NCBI GenBank assembly: GCA_037200845.1
Contig: JBBCGQ010000001.1
Location: forward strand, 1,302,001 to 1,366,000
Source of the DNA: Bauldia sp.
Lineage (GTDB): Bacteria > Pseudomonadota > Alphaproteobacteria > Rhizobiales > Kaistiaceae
Length of the DNA: 64,000 nt
Reading direction: 5' to 3'
Part shown: positions 1 to 9,719 of the stretch, piece after piece
Numbering within the stretch: position 1 is the stretch's first letter
How the letters are laid out: each line of letters starts with the position of its first letter
The notes under the pieces: generated by a model
The model's database searches: none
What the model was told of the DNA's origin: nothing
What the model saw: only the letters and a program-made list of their open reading frames with translations
Translations under genes and position numbers: made by a program

Positions 1-159
1 GGCCATGTGCTCGAGCAGATGCGAAAGCCCGTGCTCGTTGTCGCGTTCGCCGCGCGATCCGGTGCCGACCCATATCCCGAGCGCGGTGCTCTCCAGATGG
101 TCCATGGGATGGGAAACGACGCTGAGACCAGAAGGCAGACGCGACAGGCGAACGGTCAT
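1..159 (-). CDS. M16 family zinc peptidase, N-terminal fragment
   Basis: The reverse strand from 159 encodes the first 53 residues of a pitrilysin/mitochondrial-processing-peptidase-like (M16) protein, and the rest lies outside the window. The fragment contains the inverted zinc motif HLLEH (His47, Glu50, His51), which supplies two metal ligands and the catalytic glutamate in this family. The ATG lies 5 bases after the thrC stop, so the two genes are probably cotranscribed. A thrC-M16 pair is a common arrangement in Hyphomicrobiales. Substrate unknown. Confidence 0.9.
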   Translation of the reverse strand, partial: MTVRLSRLPSGLSVVSHPMDHLESTALGIWVGTGSRGERDNEHGLSHLLEHMA

Positions 160-164
160 CGGCT

Positions 165-1571
165 CTATACTTTCTCGGCAGTCGCGCGGCTCGCCGCACG
201 GATATGGTCTTCGACCGCTTGGCCGGAGTTGGCAAGTGTCACGTAGCGCTCCGCCTTCGCCATGACAGGGGCAAAGCCCACGGGAAGCGCCGGTTCTACG
301 CCGGCTGCCGCCTTTACTGCGTCGGCAAATTTTGCCGCGTGCGCGGTGGCAAGCGTCACCATCGGCACGTGCGGCAGCGCGAACCGCCGCGCCACGGCGA
401 GGCCTACGGCGGTGTGCGGATCGGGCAGGAAACCGCTGGCATTCAGCGTCCGCGCGATGGTCTCGGCGACCTCGGCCTCGTCCGCACTGCCGGCGGCAAA
501 ATCTGCCCGGATCAGGCCGAGGGCATGCGGCGCGATCGCGAACGAGCCGGAGGCGGCAAGGTCCGCCATCAGGGCGCGGACCGCGGCGGCGTCCCGCCCA
601 TAAGCCTCGAACAGCAGCCGCTCGAAATTCGACGACACCTGAATGTCCATCGACGGCGAGGTCGTCGCATTGACGCCGCGCACCTCGTAGCGCCCGGTCG
701 CGATCGTCCGCGCCAGGATATCGTTGACGTTGGTGGCGATCACCAGCGTCTCGATCGGCAGCCCCATCTTCTTGGCGACGTAGCCGGCGAAGATATCGCC
801 GAAGTTGCCGGTCGGCACCGTGAAGGACACGCGCTTCTCCGGCGCGCCAAGTGCTGCCGCGGCGGTGAAGTAGTAGACGATCTGTCCGAGTATCCGCGCC
901 CAGTTGATCGAGTTGACGCCCGACAGCGACACCGCCTCGCGGAAGTCGCGCTTGTTGAACAGCGCCTTGAGGATCGCCTGGCAGTCGTCGAACGTGCCCT
1001 TGATCGCGATCGGGTGGACGTTGGCGGCCCCCGTCGTCGTCATCTGCCGCTGCTGGAAGGGCGAAACGCGTCCCTCCGGGAAAAGAATGAACACGTCGAT
1101 GTTGGCGTGCCCGCGGAACGCCTCGATCGCCGCCGCGCCGGTATCGCCCGATGTCGCTCCCACGATGGTGATGCGGTTGCCGCGCTTGGCCAGCACATGG
1201 TCCATAAGCTGCGCCAGGAGCTGCATCGCCACGTCCTTGAAGGCGAGCGTCGGGCCGTGGAACAGCTCCAGCACATACGAATTGGGCGCGATCTCGCGAA
1301 GCGGCGCCACCGCCTTGTCGCCGAAGCCGGCATAGGCGGTGCGGATCATCCGCCGCAGGTCGGCTTCGCCGATGTCGGCGCCGACGAACGGCTGGACGAT
1401 GTCGAAAGCGACGTCGGGGTAGGACCGCCCGGCAAAGCCCGCGATTGCGGCGCGCGAAATCTGCGGCCACGAGGCCGGCACGTAGAGCCCGCCGTCGGTG
1501 GCAAGCCCGGCCATCAATACGTCGGAAAAGGAAAGCGTGGGCGCCTGCCCGCGGGTGCTTACGTATTCCAT
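165..1571 (-). CDS. thrC: Threonine synthase
   Basis: PLP enzyme converting O-phosphohomoserine to threonine, the last step of threonine synthesis in the cytoplasm. The 468-residue product begins MEYVSTRG, the usual start of alphaproteobacterial ThrC. Longer in-frame starts upstream would add a non-conserved basic extension, so ATG 1571 was chosen. The motif HGPTLAFKD carries the PLP lysine (about Lys112), and a glycine-rich phosphate-binding loop (GATSGDTGAAA) follows. It is followed after 5 bases by the M16 peptidase gene. The length fits the long (yeast/E. coli-type) ThrC family. Confidence 0.96.
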   Translation of the reverse strand: MEYVSTRGQAPTLSFSDVLMAGLATDGGLYVPASWPQISRAAIAGFAGRSYPDVAFDIVQPFVGADIGEADLRRMIRTAYAGFGDKAVAPLREIAPNSYVLELFHGPTLAFKDVAMQLLAQLMDHVLAKRGNRITIVGATSGDTGAAAIEAFRGHANIDVFILFPEGRVSPFQQRQMTTTGAANVHPIAIKGTFDDCQAILKALFNKRDFREAVSLSGVNSINWARILGQIVYYFTAAAALGAPEKRVSFTVPTGNFGDIFAGYVAKKMGLPIETLVIATNVNDILARTIATGRYEVRGVNATTSPSMDIQVSSNFERLLFEAYGRDAAAVRALMADLAASGSFAIAPHALGLIRADFAAGSADEAEVAETIARTLNASGFLPDPHTAVGLAVARRFALPHVPMVTLATAHAAKFADAVKAAAGVEPALPVGFAPVMAKAERYVTLANSGQAVEDHIRAASRATAEKV

Positions 1572-1734
1572 GAGCGCAAACAACGCCTTCCGCCGCGCCT
1601 TAGACTTGTCCGACCCTAGCCACCGCCGCGCCTCGAATGCAAGCACGCCGGGCAGGGGATTGCCGCCGACTGCCGTCGCTTTAGGCAATCGCCGCTGCTA
1701 TAGAAAGGCCGCAATACTCTGGGGAATTGCCTTC

Positions 1735-2352
1735 ATGCCCTCCGTCGATTCTCGCCTGCTCCTCGCCGCCCTCGGCCTCGCCTTCCTGGCCGGCTGCCAG
1801 TCGGGCGGCCCGGGCCGGCCGTCCGCCGCGGCCGTGGTCATAAGCGGCGGCACGATAAATTCGACCGCCGCCCCGGGCTCCGACCAGGCGAATTTCGAGG
1901 CTTACCTCAGCCAGGGCTATTGCCCGCCGGTCCAGATACGCACCGGCACGGAGACGCTGGCGATCTACGAGAAGGGCCACGAGGACGACCAGAACTTCGC
2001 CCGCTACCAGGCCTCGCTCACCAAGCTCGCCCGCGAATGCCACTACGCCGGCAGCGCGCTGCTCATCAAGGTCGGCATCGCCGGCCGCCTGACCGCCGGC
2101 CCGCTCGGCAAGCCGGGCAACTTTGTCCTGCCGCTGCGCGTTGCGATCATCAAGCAGGAAGACAACCACATCTTCTATTCCGACGTGACCAAGGTCCCGG
2201 TCACGATCTCGGCCCCGCAATACGCCTCGGACTTCACCGCGGTCGTCGACAACATCAGCTTCGAGGTCGGCCCCCAGGACCGCGACCTGATCATCTACGT
2301 CGGCTACGACGAGGGCACGCCGAAGCCCAAGACACCGACGCCGACGGGCTGA
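1735..2352 (+). CDS. Predicted lipoprotein, function unknown
   Basis: The 205-residue product starts with a basic/hydrophobic signal sequence ending in the lipobox LAGC, so Cys21 should be lipidated and the protein anchored in the cell envelope. The mature part has a low-complexity Gly/Ser/Thr stretch followed by a beta-rich domain of about 150 residues, with no enzyme motif I recognise. It is divergent from thrC (about 160 bases between starts) and lies upstream of the gcv operon, but the riboswitch and its own promoter intervene, so it is probably a separate transcript. The last residues are Thr/Pro-rich (TPKPKTPTPTG). Confidence 0.85.
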   Translation: MPSVDSRLLLAALGLAFLAGCQSGGPGRPSAAAVVISGGTINSTAAPGSDQANFEAYLSQGYCPPVQIRTGTETLAIYEKGHEDDQNFARYQASLTKLARECHYAGSALLIKVGIAGRLTAGPLGKPGNFVLPLRVAIIKQEDNHIFYSDVTKVPVTISAPQYASDFTAVVDNISFEVGPQDRDLIIYVGYDEGTPKPKTPTPTG

Positions 2353-2392
2353 TCCCGGCTGCGCGGGCATGACAACCCTGCACATGCCGCGA

Positions 2393-2420
2393 TTGACTCA
2401 ACCGCCGCCCCACTTATTGT
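2393..2420 (+). promoter_or_regulatory. Candidate promoter of the gcv operon
   Basis: TTGACT at 2393-2398 and TATTGT at 2415-2420 are separated by 16 bases, a plausible sigma70-type -35/-10 pair. It lies about 50 bases before the glycine aptamers, so the transcript would begin just upstream of the riboswitch. Inferred from consensus only. Confidence 0.5.
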
Positions 2421-2464
2421 GACCTCCGCCGGGAGGTAGGAGTCGCATCCCGGCAGACTGCCAC

Positions 2465-2710
2465 GACCGCCGGGAGAGACCGAGCAAGTGCTCGGCGCCG
2501 AAGGAGCAACCGCCCCGGAAACTCTCAGGCAAAAGGACCGGACGGTCGGCGACACTCTGGAAAGCGGCAGGCGCGTTGCCTGCTCACCGAAGGAGTAACC
2601 GCGCGACTGGAGCGCTGCCAGGAAAGGCGTGAACCACCTTTCCGTCCGGCAGAGCGACCAGAAAGAATTCGCGCGGGAAATCTCTCAGGTCCTCGGACAG
2701 AGGGGGCGCG
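2465..2710 (+). ncRNA. Tandem glycine riboswitch (two aptamers)
   Basis: Two consecutive copies of the glycine aptamer core are visible. The first has GGGAGAGACC (from 2472), then CGCCGAAGGAGCAACCGCC, AAACTCTCAGGC and CACTCTGGA. The second has CACCGAAGGAGTAACCGCG, AAATCTCTCAGG and GGACAGAGG, ending near 2706. This order is the hallmark of the tandem glycine riboswitch, which in proteobacteria typically turns on glycine cleavage genes when glycine is abundant. It lies about 55 bases before gcvT. No intrinsic terminator with a T-run separates it from gcvT, so control at ribosome access is more likely than attenuation (inference). The second aptamer has an enlarged variable stem of about 75 bases. 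Confidence 0.95.
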
Positions 2711-2762
2711 AGTCGGGCAGGGTCGCCCGGTATCGCGAACCCGTCACTGCCGAGGATCGCCG

Positions 2763-3938
2763 TTGGCCGAACCTGCGCCCCATTCCGATCTGCGCGAGAC
2801 ATTGCTCGCCGCGACGCATCGCGCGCTGGGCGCGCGCATGGTGCCGTTCGCCGGCTATTCGATGCCGGTGCAATACCCGACGGGCATCATCGCCGAGCAC
2901 AAATGGACCCGCGAGCACGCCGGCCTGTTCGACGTGTCGCATATGGGCCCGTCGTTTCTCATCCTCGGCAAGAAGTCCGGCGACCCTGACAAGGACCATG
3001 CTGCCGTCGCGGCGCTGATCGAGCCGCTGGTCTCCGGCGACATCCGCGGCCTCAAGCTCGGCCAGATGCGCTACACGCTGCTGCTTAACGACGAGGGCGG
3101 CATCGTCGACGATCTGATGATCGGCCGCCCGCGCGATCCCGCTCTGTCGGGGATGCTCTACGTCGTCGTCAACGCCGACACCAAGGATAACGACTTCGCC
3201 CGCATCGCCGTCGCGGTCGCCGATCGCGGCACGCTCAACCGCAGCGACATCTCCGGGCTGATCGCGCTGCAGGGCCCCGAAGCCGCCGCCGTCGCGCGCG
3301 ACCTGCTGGCGCCGGAGCTCGCCGACGTCGGTTTCATGGGCTGCGGCTCGTTCGCCTACAAAGGCGGCCGCGTCGTCTTCTCGCGCTCCGGCTACACCGG
3401 CGAGGACGGCTACGAATTCCTCGTCGCCCCGGGGCACGCCGTCGAATTCTGGAACCTTCTCGCCGCCGATTCCCGCGTCAGGCCGGTCGGCCTCGGCGCC
3501 CGTGACTCGCTGCGGCTGGAAGCCGGCCTGCCGCTCTACGGCCACGACCTCGACAAGACGACAAGCCCGATCGAGGGCAACCTCGCCTTCGCCGTATCGA
3601 AGCGCCGCCGCGAGGCCCGCGATTTTCTGGGCGCCGAGCGCATCCTTGCCGAAGTCGCCAACGGCCCCAGCCGCATTCGCGTCGGCCTGCTGGTCGAAGG
3701 CGCCCCCGCCCGCGACGGCGCCGATATCACCGACGCCGCCGGCACCAGGATCGGCATCGTCACCAGCGGCGGCTTCGCGCCGAGCCTCAACCGCCCCATC
3801 GCCATGGGCTACGTCCCGCCGGCACACGCCGCGCCGGGCACCAAACTCGGCGTCAGCGTCCGCGGCCGCACCCAGGCCGCGACGGTTGCGCCGCTCCCGT
3901 TCGTTCCTCACCGCTACTTCCGCAAAGGATCGCCATGA
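2763..3938 (+). CDS. gcvT: Glycine cleavage system T protein (aminomethyltransferase)
   Basis: T-protein transfers the methylene group from aminomethyl-lipoyl H-protein to tetrahydrofolate and releases ammonia. The 391-residue product has the family landmarks GARMVPFAGYSMPVQY near the N-terminus, SGYTGEDGYEF in the middle and a C-terminal GcvT_C domain. Start chosen at TTG 2763 because GAGGA lies about 6 bases upstream and because the next ATG (in GARMVP) would remove conserved residues. It is the first gene after the glycine riboswitch. Its stop lies in ATGA, followed by what looks like a relic of the gcvH start (see findings), then a palindromic repeat. Confidence 0.96.
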   Translation: MAEPAPHSDLRETLLAATHRALGARMVPFAGYSMPVQYPTGIIAEHKWTREHAGLFDVSHMGPSFLILGKKSGDPDKDHAAVAALIEPLVSGDIRGLKLGQMRYTLLLNDEGGIVDDLMIGRPRDPALSGMLYVVVNADTKDNDFARIAVAVADRGTLNRSDISGLIALQGPEAAAVARDLLAPELADVGFMGCGSFAYKGGRVVFSRSGYTGEDGYEFLVAPGHAVEFWNLLAADSRVRPVGLGARDSLRLEAGLPLYGHDLDKTTSPIEGNLAFAVSKRRREARDFLGAERILAEVANGPSRIRVGLLVEGAPARDGADITDAAGTRIGIVTSGGFAPSLNRPIAMGYVPPAHAAPGTKLGVSVRGRTQAATVAPLPFVPHRYFRKGSP

Positions 3939-3950
3939 CCACCCGCCTTT

Positions 3951-4011
3951 GTCTTACCTCCCCGTTGCGGGGAGGTCGAAATCGCAAAGCGATTTCGGGT
4001 GAGGGTCGGGC
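3951..4011. repeat. Palindromic repeat, family A variant, between gcvT and gcvH
   Basis: ACCTCCCCGTTGCGGGGAGGT and AAATCGCAAAGCGATTT form two adjacent hairpins followed by GGGTGAGGG. The same two-hairpin layout (a CCTCCCC hairpin, then an AT-tipped hairpin, then a GAGGG run) recurs at 9576, 17194, 22291, 22366, 28896, 28971, 31592 and 59463. Confidence 0.8.
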
Positions 4012-4044
4012 TCTTTCCCACGCCATTACTTCGGAGACCGCCGC

Positions 4045-4422
4045 ATGACCACTCGCTACACCCGCGACCACGAATGGATACGCCTGGAAGGCAACACCGC
4101 AACGGTCGGCATCAGCGAGTACGCGCAGGAGCAGCTCGGCGACATCGTCTTCGTCGAGCTCCCCGCCGTCGGCAAGAAATTCGCCAAGGGCGACGAGGCC
4201 GCGGTCGTCGAGTCGGTGAAGGCCGCGAGCGAAATCTTCTCGCCTGTCGCCGGCGAGGTCACCGAGATCAACGCCGCACTCGCCGACGCGCCGGGCAGCG
4301 TCAACACGCATCCCGAAGGCGCGGGCTGGTTCTTCAAGCTGAAGATCGCCGACACGAAGGACTTCGACGCGCTCATGGACGGCGAGGCCTACGCCGCCTT
4401 CCTCGAGACCGTCGAGGACTAG
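4045..4422 (+). CDS. gcvH: Glycine cleavage system H protein
   Basis: Lipoyl carrier that shuttles the aminomethyl intermediate between the P, T and L proteins. The 125-residue length is normal. The lipoylation motif is [13 protein letters not shown] with Lys59 as the modified residue, and the N-terminus [11 protein letters not shown] is typical. It lies about 105 bases after gcvT, separated by a palindromic repeat, and 11 bases before gcvPA, so it belongs to the riboswitch-controlled operon. A 12-base near copy of its start codon region lies at the end of gcvT. Confidence 0.97.
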   Translation: MTTRYTRDHEWIRLEGNTATVGISEYAQEQLGDIVFVELPAVGKKFAKGDEAAVVESVKAASEIFSPVAGEVTEINAALADAPGSVNTHPEGAGWFFKLKIADTKDFDALMDGEAYAAFLETVED

Positions 4423-4433
4423 GAAAAACGCAT

Positions 4434-5777
4434 ATGCGCTACCTGCCGAACACCGACGAAGACCGCGCCGCGATGCTGGCGAAGATCGGCGTCCCGTCGA
4501 TCGACGATCTGTTCGCCGACATCCCCGCCGCCAGGCGCCTCAAGGGCCTCGTCGATCTGCCGACGACGAAAAGCGAGATCGAGGTCGAGCGCACGCTGGG
4601 CAAGATGGCGGCGAAGAACACCGCCGCCGCGAGTGTCCCGTTCTTCGTCGGCGCCGGCGCCTACCGCCACCACGTCCCGGCGAGCGTCGATCACCTGATC
4701 CAGCGGTCCGAGTTCCTGACGTCCTACACGCCGTACCAGCCCGAGATCGCGCAGGGCACGCTGCAATACCTGTTCGAGTTCCAGACCCAGGTCGCGAACC
4801 TCACCGCGATGGAGGTCGCCAACGCCTCGATGTACGACGGCTCGACCGCGACAGCCGAGGCGGTGCTCATGGCCCACCGCCTGACCAAGCGCCGCAAGGC
4901 GGTGCTGTCGGGCGGCCTGCATCCGCAATACCGCAGCGTCGTCGAGACGGTGTCGCGCATGGCCGGCGACGCGATCGTCCCGCTCCCCGCCGATCCCGGC
5001 AACACCGAGGACATCCTCGCCTCGATCGACGCCGACACGAGCTGCGTCGTCGTCCAGTCGCCGTCCTTCTACGGCCACCTGATCGACCTCCGCCCGATCG
5101 CCGAGAAGGCGCACAGCGTCGGCGCGCTGCTCGTCGCGGTCTTCACCGAGGTGGTGGCGCTGGGCGCCATCGAGCCGCCGGGCGCGCAGGGCGCCGACAT
5201 CGTCGTCGGCGAGGGCCAGTCGATCGGCAACCCGCTGACCTTCGGCGGCCCCTACGTCGGCCTCTTCGCCACGCGCCAGAAATTCGTCCGCCAGATGCCG
5301 GGCCGCCTGTGTGGCGAGACGGTCGACGCCGAAGGCAAGCGCGGCTTCGTGCTGACGCTGTCGACGCGCGAGCAGCACATCCGCCGCGACAAGGCGACCT
5401 CCAACATCTGCACCAACTCCGGTCTCTGCGCGCTCGCCTTCACGATCCACATGACGCTGCTCGGCGAACTCGGCCTCTCGCGCCTGGCCGCGCTCAACCA
5501 CGCCAACGCGGTGGCGCTGGCCGAATCTCTTTCCGAGGTTCCCGGCGTAACCGTCCTCAACGAGGCGTTCTTCAACGAATTCACGATCCGCATCCCCGGC
5601 GACGCAGCGATCGTGATCGAGAAACTCGCGGCGAGGGGAGTCCTCGGCGGCGTCCCAGTCTCACGCCTCGAACACGATAACCCGGCGCTCCGCGACCTCA
5701 TCGTGGTCGCCGCCACGGAGATCAACACCGAAGCTGATCGCGCTGCGTATGCCCAGGCGCTGAAGGAGGTTCTGTGA
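4434..5777 (+). CDS. gcvPA: Glycine dehydrogenase (decarboxylating) subunit 1
   Basis: N-terminal half of the P-protein, which with GcvPB decarboxylates glycine and loads the aminomethyl group on GcvH. The 447-residue product starts [11 protein letters not shown] and contains SFYGHLIDL and GEGQSIGNP typical of subunit 1. This half has the aminotransferase fold but no PLP lysine, which is on subunit 2. ATG 4434 was chosen over longer in-frame versions because those would overlap gcvH. It is followed by a 150-base palindromic insert before gcvPB, though the stop (TGATG) looks like an old coupled junction. Confidence 0.96.
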   Translation: MRYLPNTDEDRAAMLAKIGVPSIDDLFADIPAARRLKGLVDLPTTKSEIEVERTLGKMAAKNTAAASVPFFVGAGAYRHHVPASVDHLIQRSEFLTSYTPYQPEIAQGTLQYLFEFQTQVANLTAMEVANASMYDGSTATAEAVLMAHRLTKRRKAVLSGGLHPQYRSVVETVSRMAGDAIVPLPADPGNTEDILASIDADTSCVVVQSPSFYGHLIDLRPIAEKAHSVGALLVAVFTEVVALGAIEPPGAQGADIVVGEGQSIGNPLTFGGPYVGLFATRQKFVRQMPGRLCGETVDAEGKRGFVLTLSTREQHIRRDKATSNICTNSGLCALAFTIHMTLLGELGLSRLAALNHANAVALAESLSEVPGVTVLNEAFFNEFTIRIPGDAAIVIEKLAARGVLGGVPVSRLEHDNPALRDLIVVAATEINTEADRAAYAQALKEVL

Positions 5778-5779
5778 TG

Positions 5780-5896
5780 GCCCCCTCAGTCGGCTTCGCC
5801 GACAGCTCCCCCGTAAACGGGGGAGCACCACAACCGCGCGGGTCCTCCCTCGCGAAGCGCGGGAGGGGGACCGTGCGAAGCACGGTGGAGGGCGCG
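5780..5896. repeat. Palindromic repeat cluster between gcvPA and gcvPB
   Basis: Four short hairpins in a row: GTCGGCTTCGCCGAC, CTCCCCCGTAAACGGGGGAG, CTCCCTCGCGAAGCGCGGGAG and ACCGTGCGAAGCACGGT. The last two recur in altered form at 17294-17402 (GACCATGCGAAGCATGGT), so this is a dispersed family. It sits inside an operon and must be transcribed. Confidence 0.75.
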
Positions 5897-5928
5897 CACC
5901 TCGCCTTGCGTAAACAGGACACGAGCCA

Positions 5929-7491
5929 ATGCTGACCGAAGGCCGCCCGACCCAGCCCACCGCGCCGAACGCCGCGCCCGCCAAAACCTTCACCTCGAAC
6001 CGCGCCCTCCAGATCGAAGAGCCGCTGCTGTTCGAAATCGGCCGCCGCGACGTCACGGGCGTCGATCTGCCCGAGTCTCCCAAAACTGGATCAAAGCTGG
6101 GAGCCTTCGCCCGCAAAACCGCCATTGACCTTCCGGCACTGTCCGAGCCGGAAACGATGCGCCACTACGTCCGCCTCAGCCAGAAGAACTACGCCATCGA
6201 CGCCGGCATCTATCCGCTGGGTTCCTGCACGATGAAGCACAACCCGCGCCTCAACGAGAAGATGGCGCGGCTTCCCGGTTTCGCCGACATCCACCCGCTG
6301 CAGCCGATCTCGACCGTCCCCGGCGCCGTCGAGCTGATTGCCGAGATGGGCCGCTGGCTGCTCGAGCTCACCGGCCTGCACACGGTCGCCGTCAGTCCCA
6401 AGGCCGGCGCGCACGGCGAGCTTTGCGGCATGATGGCGATAAAGGCGGCGCTGGAGGCGCGCGGCGATCGGCGCAGCATCGTGCTGGTGCCGGAGTCCGC
6501 TCACGGCACCAACCCGGCGACCGCCGCGCTGCTCGGCTACAAGGTCGTCGATGTGCCGGCCCGCGAGGACGGCACCGTCGATCCCGAGGAGGTGAAGAAG
6601 CGCTTGTCGCCCGAGGTCGCGGCGATCATGCTGACCAATCCCAATACCTGCGGCCTGTTCGAGCGCGACGTCGCGGCCATCGCCGATGCCGTTCACGCCG
6701 CCGGCGCGTTCTTCTACGCCGACGGCGCTAACTTCAACGCCATCGTCGGCAAGGTGAAGCCGGGCGACCTCGGCGTCGATGCGATGCACATCAACCTGCA
6801 CAAGACCTTCTCGACGCCGCACGGCGGCGGTGGCCCGGGCGCCGGCCCTGTCGTCTTCTCCGCGGCGCTCGCGCCTTACGCGCCGGTGCCTTACGTCCAC
6901 GTTGCCGCCGGCAAGGCGACGTTCATCGAGACCCGTCGCGAGGAAGGCGCGGAAAAATCCTTCGGCCGCATGACCGCCTTCCACGGCCAGATGGGCATGT
7001 TCGTCCGCGCGCTCTCCTACATGCTCGCCCACGGCGCCGACGGCATGAAGCAGGCGTCGGAGGATGCCGTGCTCAACGCCAACTACATCCGCGCCGGCCT
7101 CGCCGACGTGATGAGCCAGCCCTTCGGTAACCGCGCCTGCATGCACGAGGCGCTGTTCGACGATCATTTCCTCGACGGCACCGGCGTCACCACGCTCGAC
7201 TTCGCCAAGGCGATGATCGACGAAGGCTTCCACCCGATGACGATGTATTTCCCGCTGGTCGTCCACGGCGCGCTGCTCATCGAGCCGACCGAATCGGAAT
7301 CGAAAGCGTCGCTCGATCTGTTCGTCGCCACGCTGCGCGATCTGGTGATGCGGGCGAAGAATGGCGAGGCGGAAGCCTTCCACCAGGCGCCGCAGTTCGC
7401 CCCGCGCCGCCGGCTGGATGAGACGCGGGCGGCAAGGTCGCCGAAGCTGAAATGGGAAAGGCCGCAGCCGTATTCCGAGGCTGCGGAATAA
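5929..7491 (+). CDS. gcvPB: Glycine dehydrogenase (decarboxylating) subunit 2
   Basis: C-terminal, PLP-bearing half of the split P-protein, 520 residues. The motif INLHKTFSTPHGGGGPG carries the PLP lysine (Lys292), and GSCTMKHNPR and SAHGTNPATA are family landmarks. ATG 5929 directly follows the intergenic repeat and has a weak ribosome site. Hyphomicrobiales such as Rhizobium usually have one fused gcvP, whereas Caulobacter and many Gram-positives have the split form. The two-gene form here is therefore a useful taxonomic marker. Confidence 0.96.
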   Translation: MLTEGRPTQPTAPNAAPAKTFTSNRALQIEEPLLFEIGRRDVTGVDLPESPKTGSKLGAFARKTAIDLPALSEPETMRHYVRLSQKNYAIDAGIYPLGSCTMKHNPRLNEKMARLPGFADIHPLQPISTVPGAVELIAEMGRWLLELTGLHTVAVSPKAGAHGELCGMMAIKAALEARGDRRSIVLVPESAHGTNPATAALLGYKVVDVPAREDGTVDPEEVKKRLSPEVAAIMLTNPNTCGLFERDVAAIADAVHAAGAFFYADGANFNAIVGKVKPGDLGVDAMHINLHKTFSTPHGGGGPGAGPVVFSAALAPYAPVPYVHVAAGKATFIETRREEGAEKSFGRMTAFHGQMGMFVRALSYMLAHGADGMKQASEDAVLNANYIRAGLADVMSQPFGNRACMHEALFDDHFLDGTGVTTLDFAKAMIDEGFHPMTMYFPLVVHGALLIEPTESESKASLDLFVATLRDLVMRAKNGEAEAFHQAPQFAPRRRLDETRAARSPKLKWERPQPYSEAAE

Positions 7492-7498
7492 ACACAAC

Positions 7499-7596
7499 TG
7501 TCGTCCCGCGAAGGCGGGGACCCAGTAAACGTTGACGTTGATTGCTCGCACGCGCCGACCGCGTGTACTGGGTTCCCGCCTTCGCGGGAACGACAG
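7499..7596. repeat. Palindromic repeat, family B
   Basis: About 100 bases with inverted ends: left TGTCGTCCCGCGAAGGCGGG then GACCCAGTA, right TACTGGGTTCCCGCC then TTCGCGGGAACGACA. Each end is itself a small hairpin, and the middle is not conserved. Related copies lie at 12785, 31697, 41748, 44435, 47294 and 50158, with a half copy at 24729. It is positioned between convergent gcvPB and the HAD gene and may help end transcription. Confidence 0.85.
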
Positions 7597-7614
7597 AGAG
7601 GAGGAGCGGGGCGC

Positions 7615-8289
7615 CTACTCCATCCCTTCCCAGCTCATCACCGCCTCGGCCACCTTCGCAAACTCCGAAAACCGGTGGATCACCGTCTCCGCTCCGGCCT
7701 CGACCAGCAGGTCGGCGTGGCCGAGCCAGGTATGCGCCCCGCCGGTGAAGCCGATGACGCGCGCGCCTGCCGCCTTCGCCGCCGTCACGCCGAACACCGA
7801 ATCCTCCAGCACGATCATCTCGCGCGGGTTCACGCCGAACGACTTCGCCGCGAACGCGTAGACGTTGGGCGACGGCTTCGGCTGCAGGTCGCCGACCTCC
7901 ACCGCCGAGAACACGTGCGTGAAGCGATCCGCGAGCCCGACCTTGTTGAGCTCGATCGTCAGCCGCTCGGTCGTCGAATTGGAGCAGATGCAGCGCGGCC
8001 CCTCGAGCCGGTAGAGCATCTCCTTCGCGCCCTCGACAATCTTCAGGTCGCGCGCCAGCCGCCGGTCGAGCGCCTCCTTCTGCTTCGGCAGGAAATCGCC
8101 CGGCAGCTTCCGGCCGATCTCCTTTTCGACGATGTCGTGGATGGCGACGCTGGTCAGCCCGGCGAAGCGCACCGTCACTTCCTCGGGCGCGATCTTGAAG
8201 CCGACCGAGGTCAGCATCTCGGCATCGACCTGCGAGGCGATCACTTCTGAATCGACGAGCACGCCGTCGCAGTCGAACGCATAGAGCAT
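7615..8289 (-). CDS. HAD-superfamily hydrolase (phosphoglycolate/beta-phosphoglucomutase-like)
   Basis: The 224-residue product begins MLYAFDCDGVLVDSEVIAS, containing the HAD motif I DxDGVLVDSE with the nucleophilic aspartate. Motif II is CSNSTTERL, and the motif III/IV region has KPSPNVY and ivLEDSVFGV. The layout fits HAD subfamily IA with an alpha-helical cap (sugar phosphatase or phosphomutase type). ATG 8289 was chosen because motif I follows directly; an in-frame upstream start would add a basic non-conserved peptide. It is divergent from ccrM. Substrate cannot be read from sequence. Confidence 0.9.
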   Translation of the reverse strand: MLYAFDCDGVLVDSEVIASQVDAEMLTSVGFKIAPEEVTVRFAGLTSVAIHDIVEKEIGRKLPGDFLPKQKEALDRRLARDLKIVEGAKEMLYRLEGPRCICSNSTTERLTIELNKVGLADRFTHVFSAVEVGDLQPKPSPNVYAFAAKSFGVNPREMIVLEDSVFGVTAAKAAGARVIGFTGGAHTWLGHADLLVEAGAETVIHRFSEFAKVAEAVMSWEGME

Positions 8290-8382
8290 TGGCGGAAAGT
8301 TCCTGGCTGGCGCCGGGGGAGGCCGGCGGCGTCTATGTAGACGCGCCGGGCGCCGACGGGAAGGGCGCCCGTTCACCGCCGC

Positions 8383-9571
<1,189 letters not shown>

Positions 9572-9575
9572 CGGA

Positions 9576-9646
9576 ACTCCGCTTGAGCCCTCCCCTTGTG
9601 GGAGGGCCAAAACCGCATCGCGGTTTTGGGGGAGGGGTGTCTCCCG
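9576..9646. repeat. Palindromic repeat, family A (full copy)
   Basis: CTCCGCTTGAGCC, then CCTCCCCTTGTGGGAGGG, then CCAAAACCGCATCGCGGTTTTGG, then GGGAGGGGTGTCTC. This is a reference copy. Almost the same string, including the CCGCTTGAG lead, is at 22366-22433 and 28971-29033. It lies between ccrM and the PHP gene. Confidence 0.85.
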
Positions 9647-9719
9647 GCAGAGGCCGAACCGTAAGTTCACGGGCTTTCCGTCATCGCTCCGCCACAGGAA
9701 TCGCGTTAAGACCGCGCGC

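Noticed and set aside
7499-7596. Family-B repeat as an intrinsic terminator only
   Set aside because: No T-run follows, and copies also lie inside operons (44435) and upstream of genes, so termination is at most a side effect.
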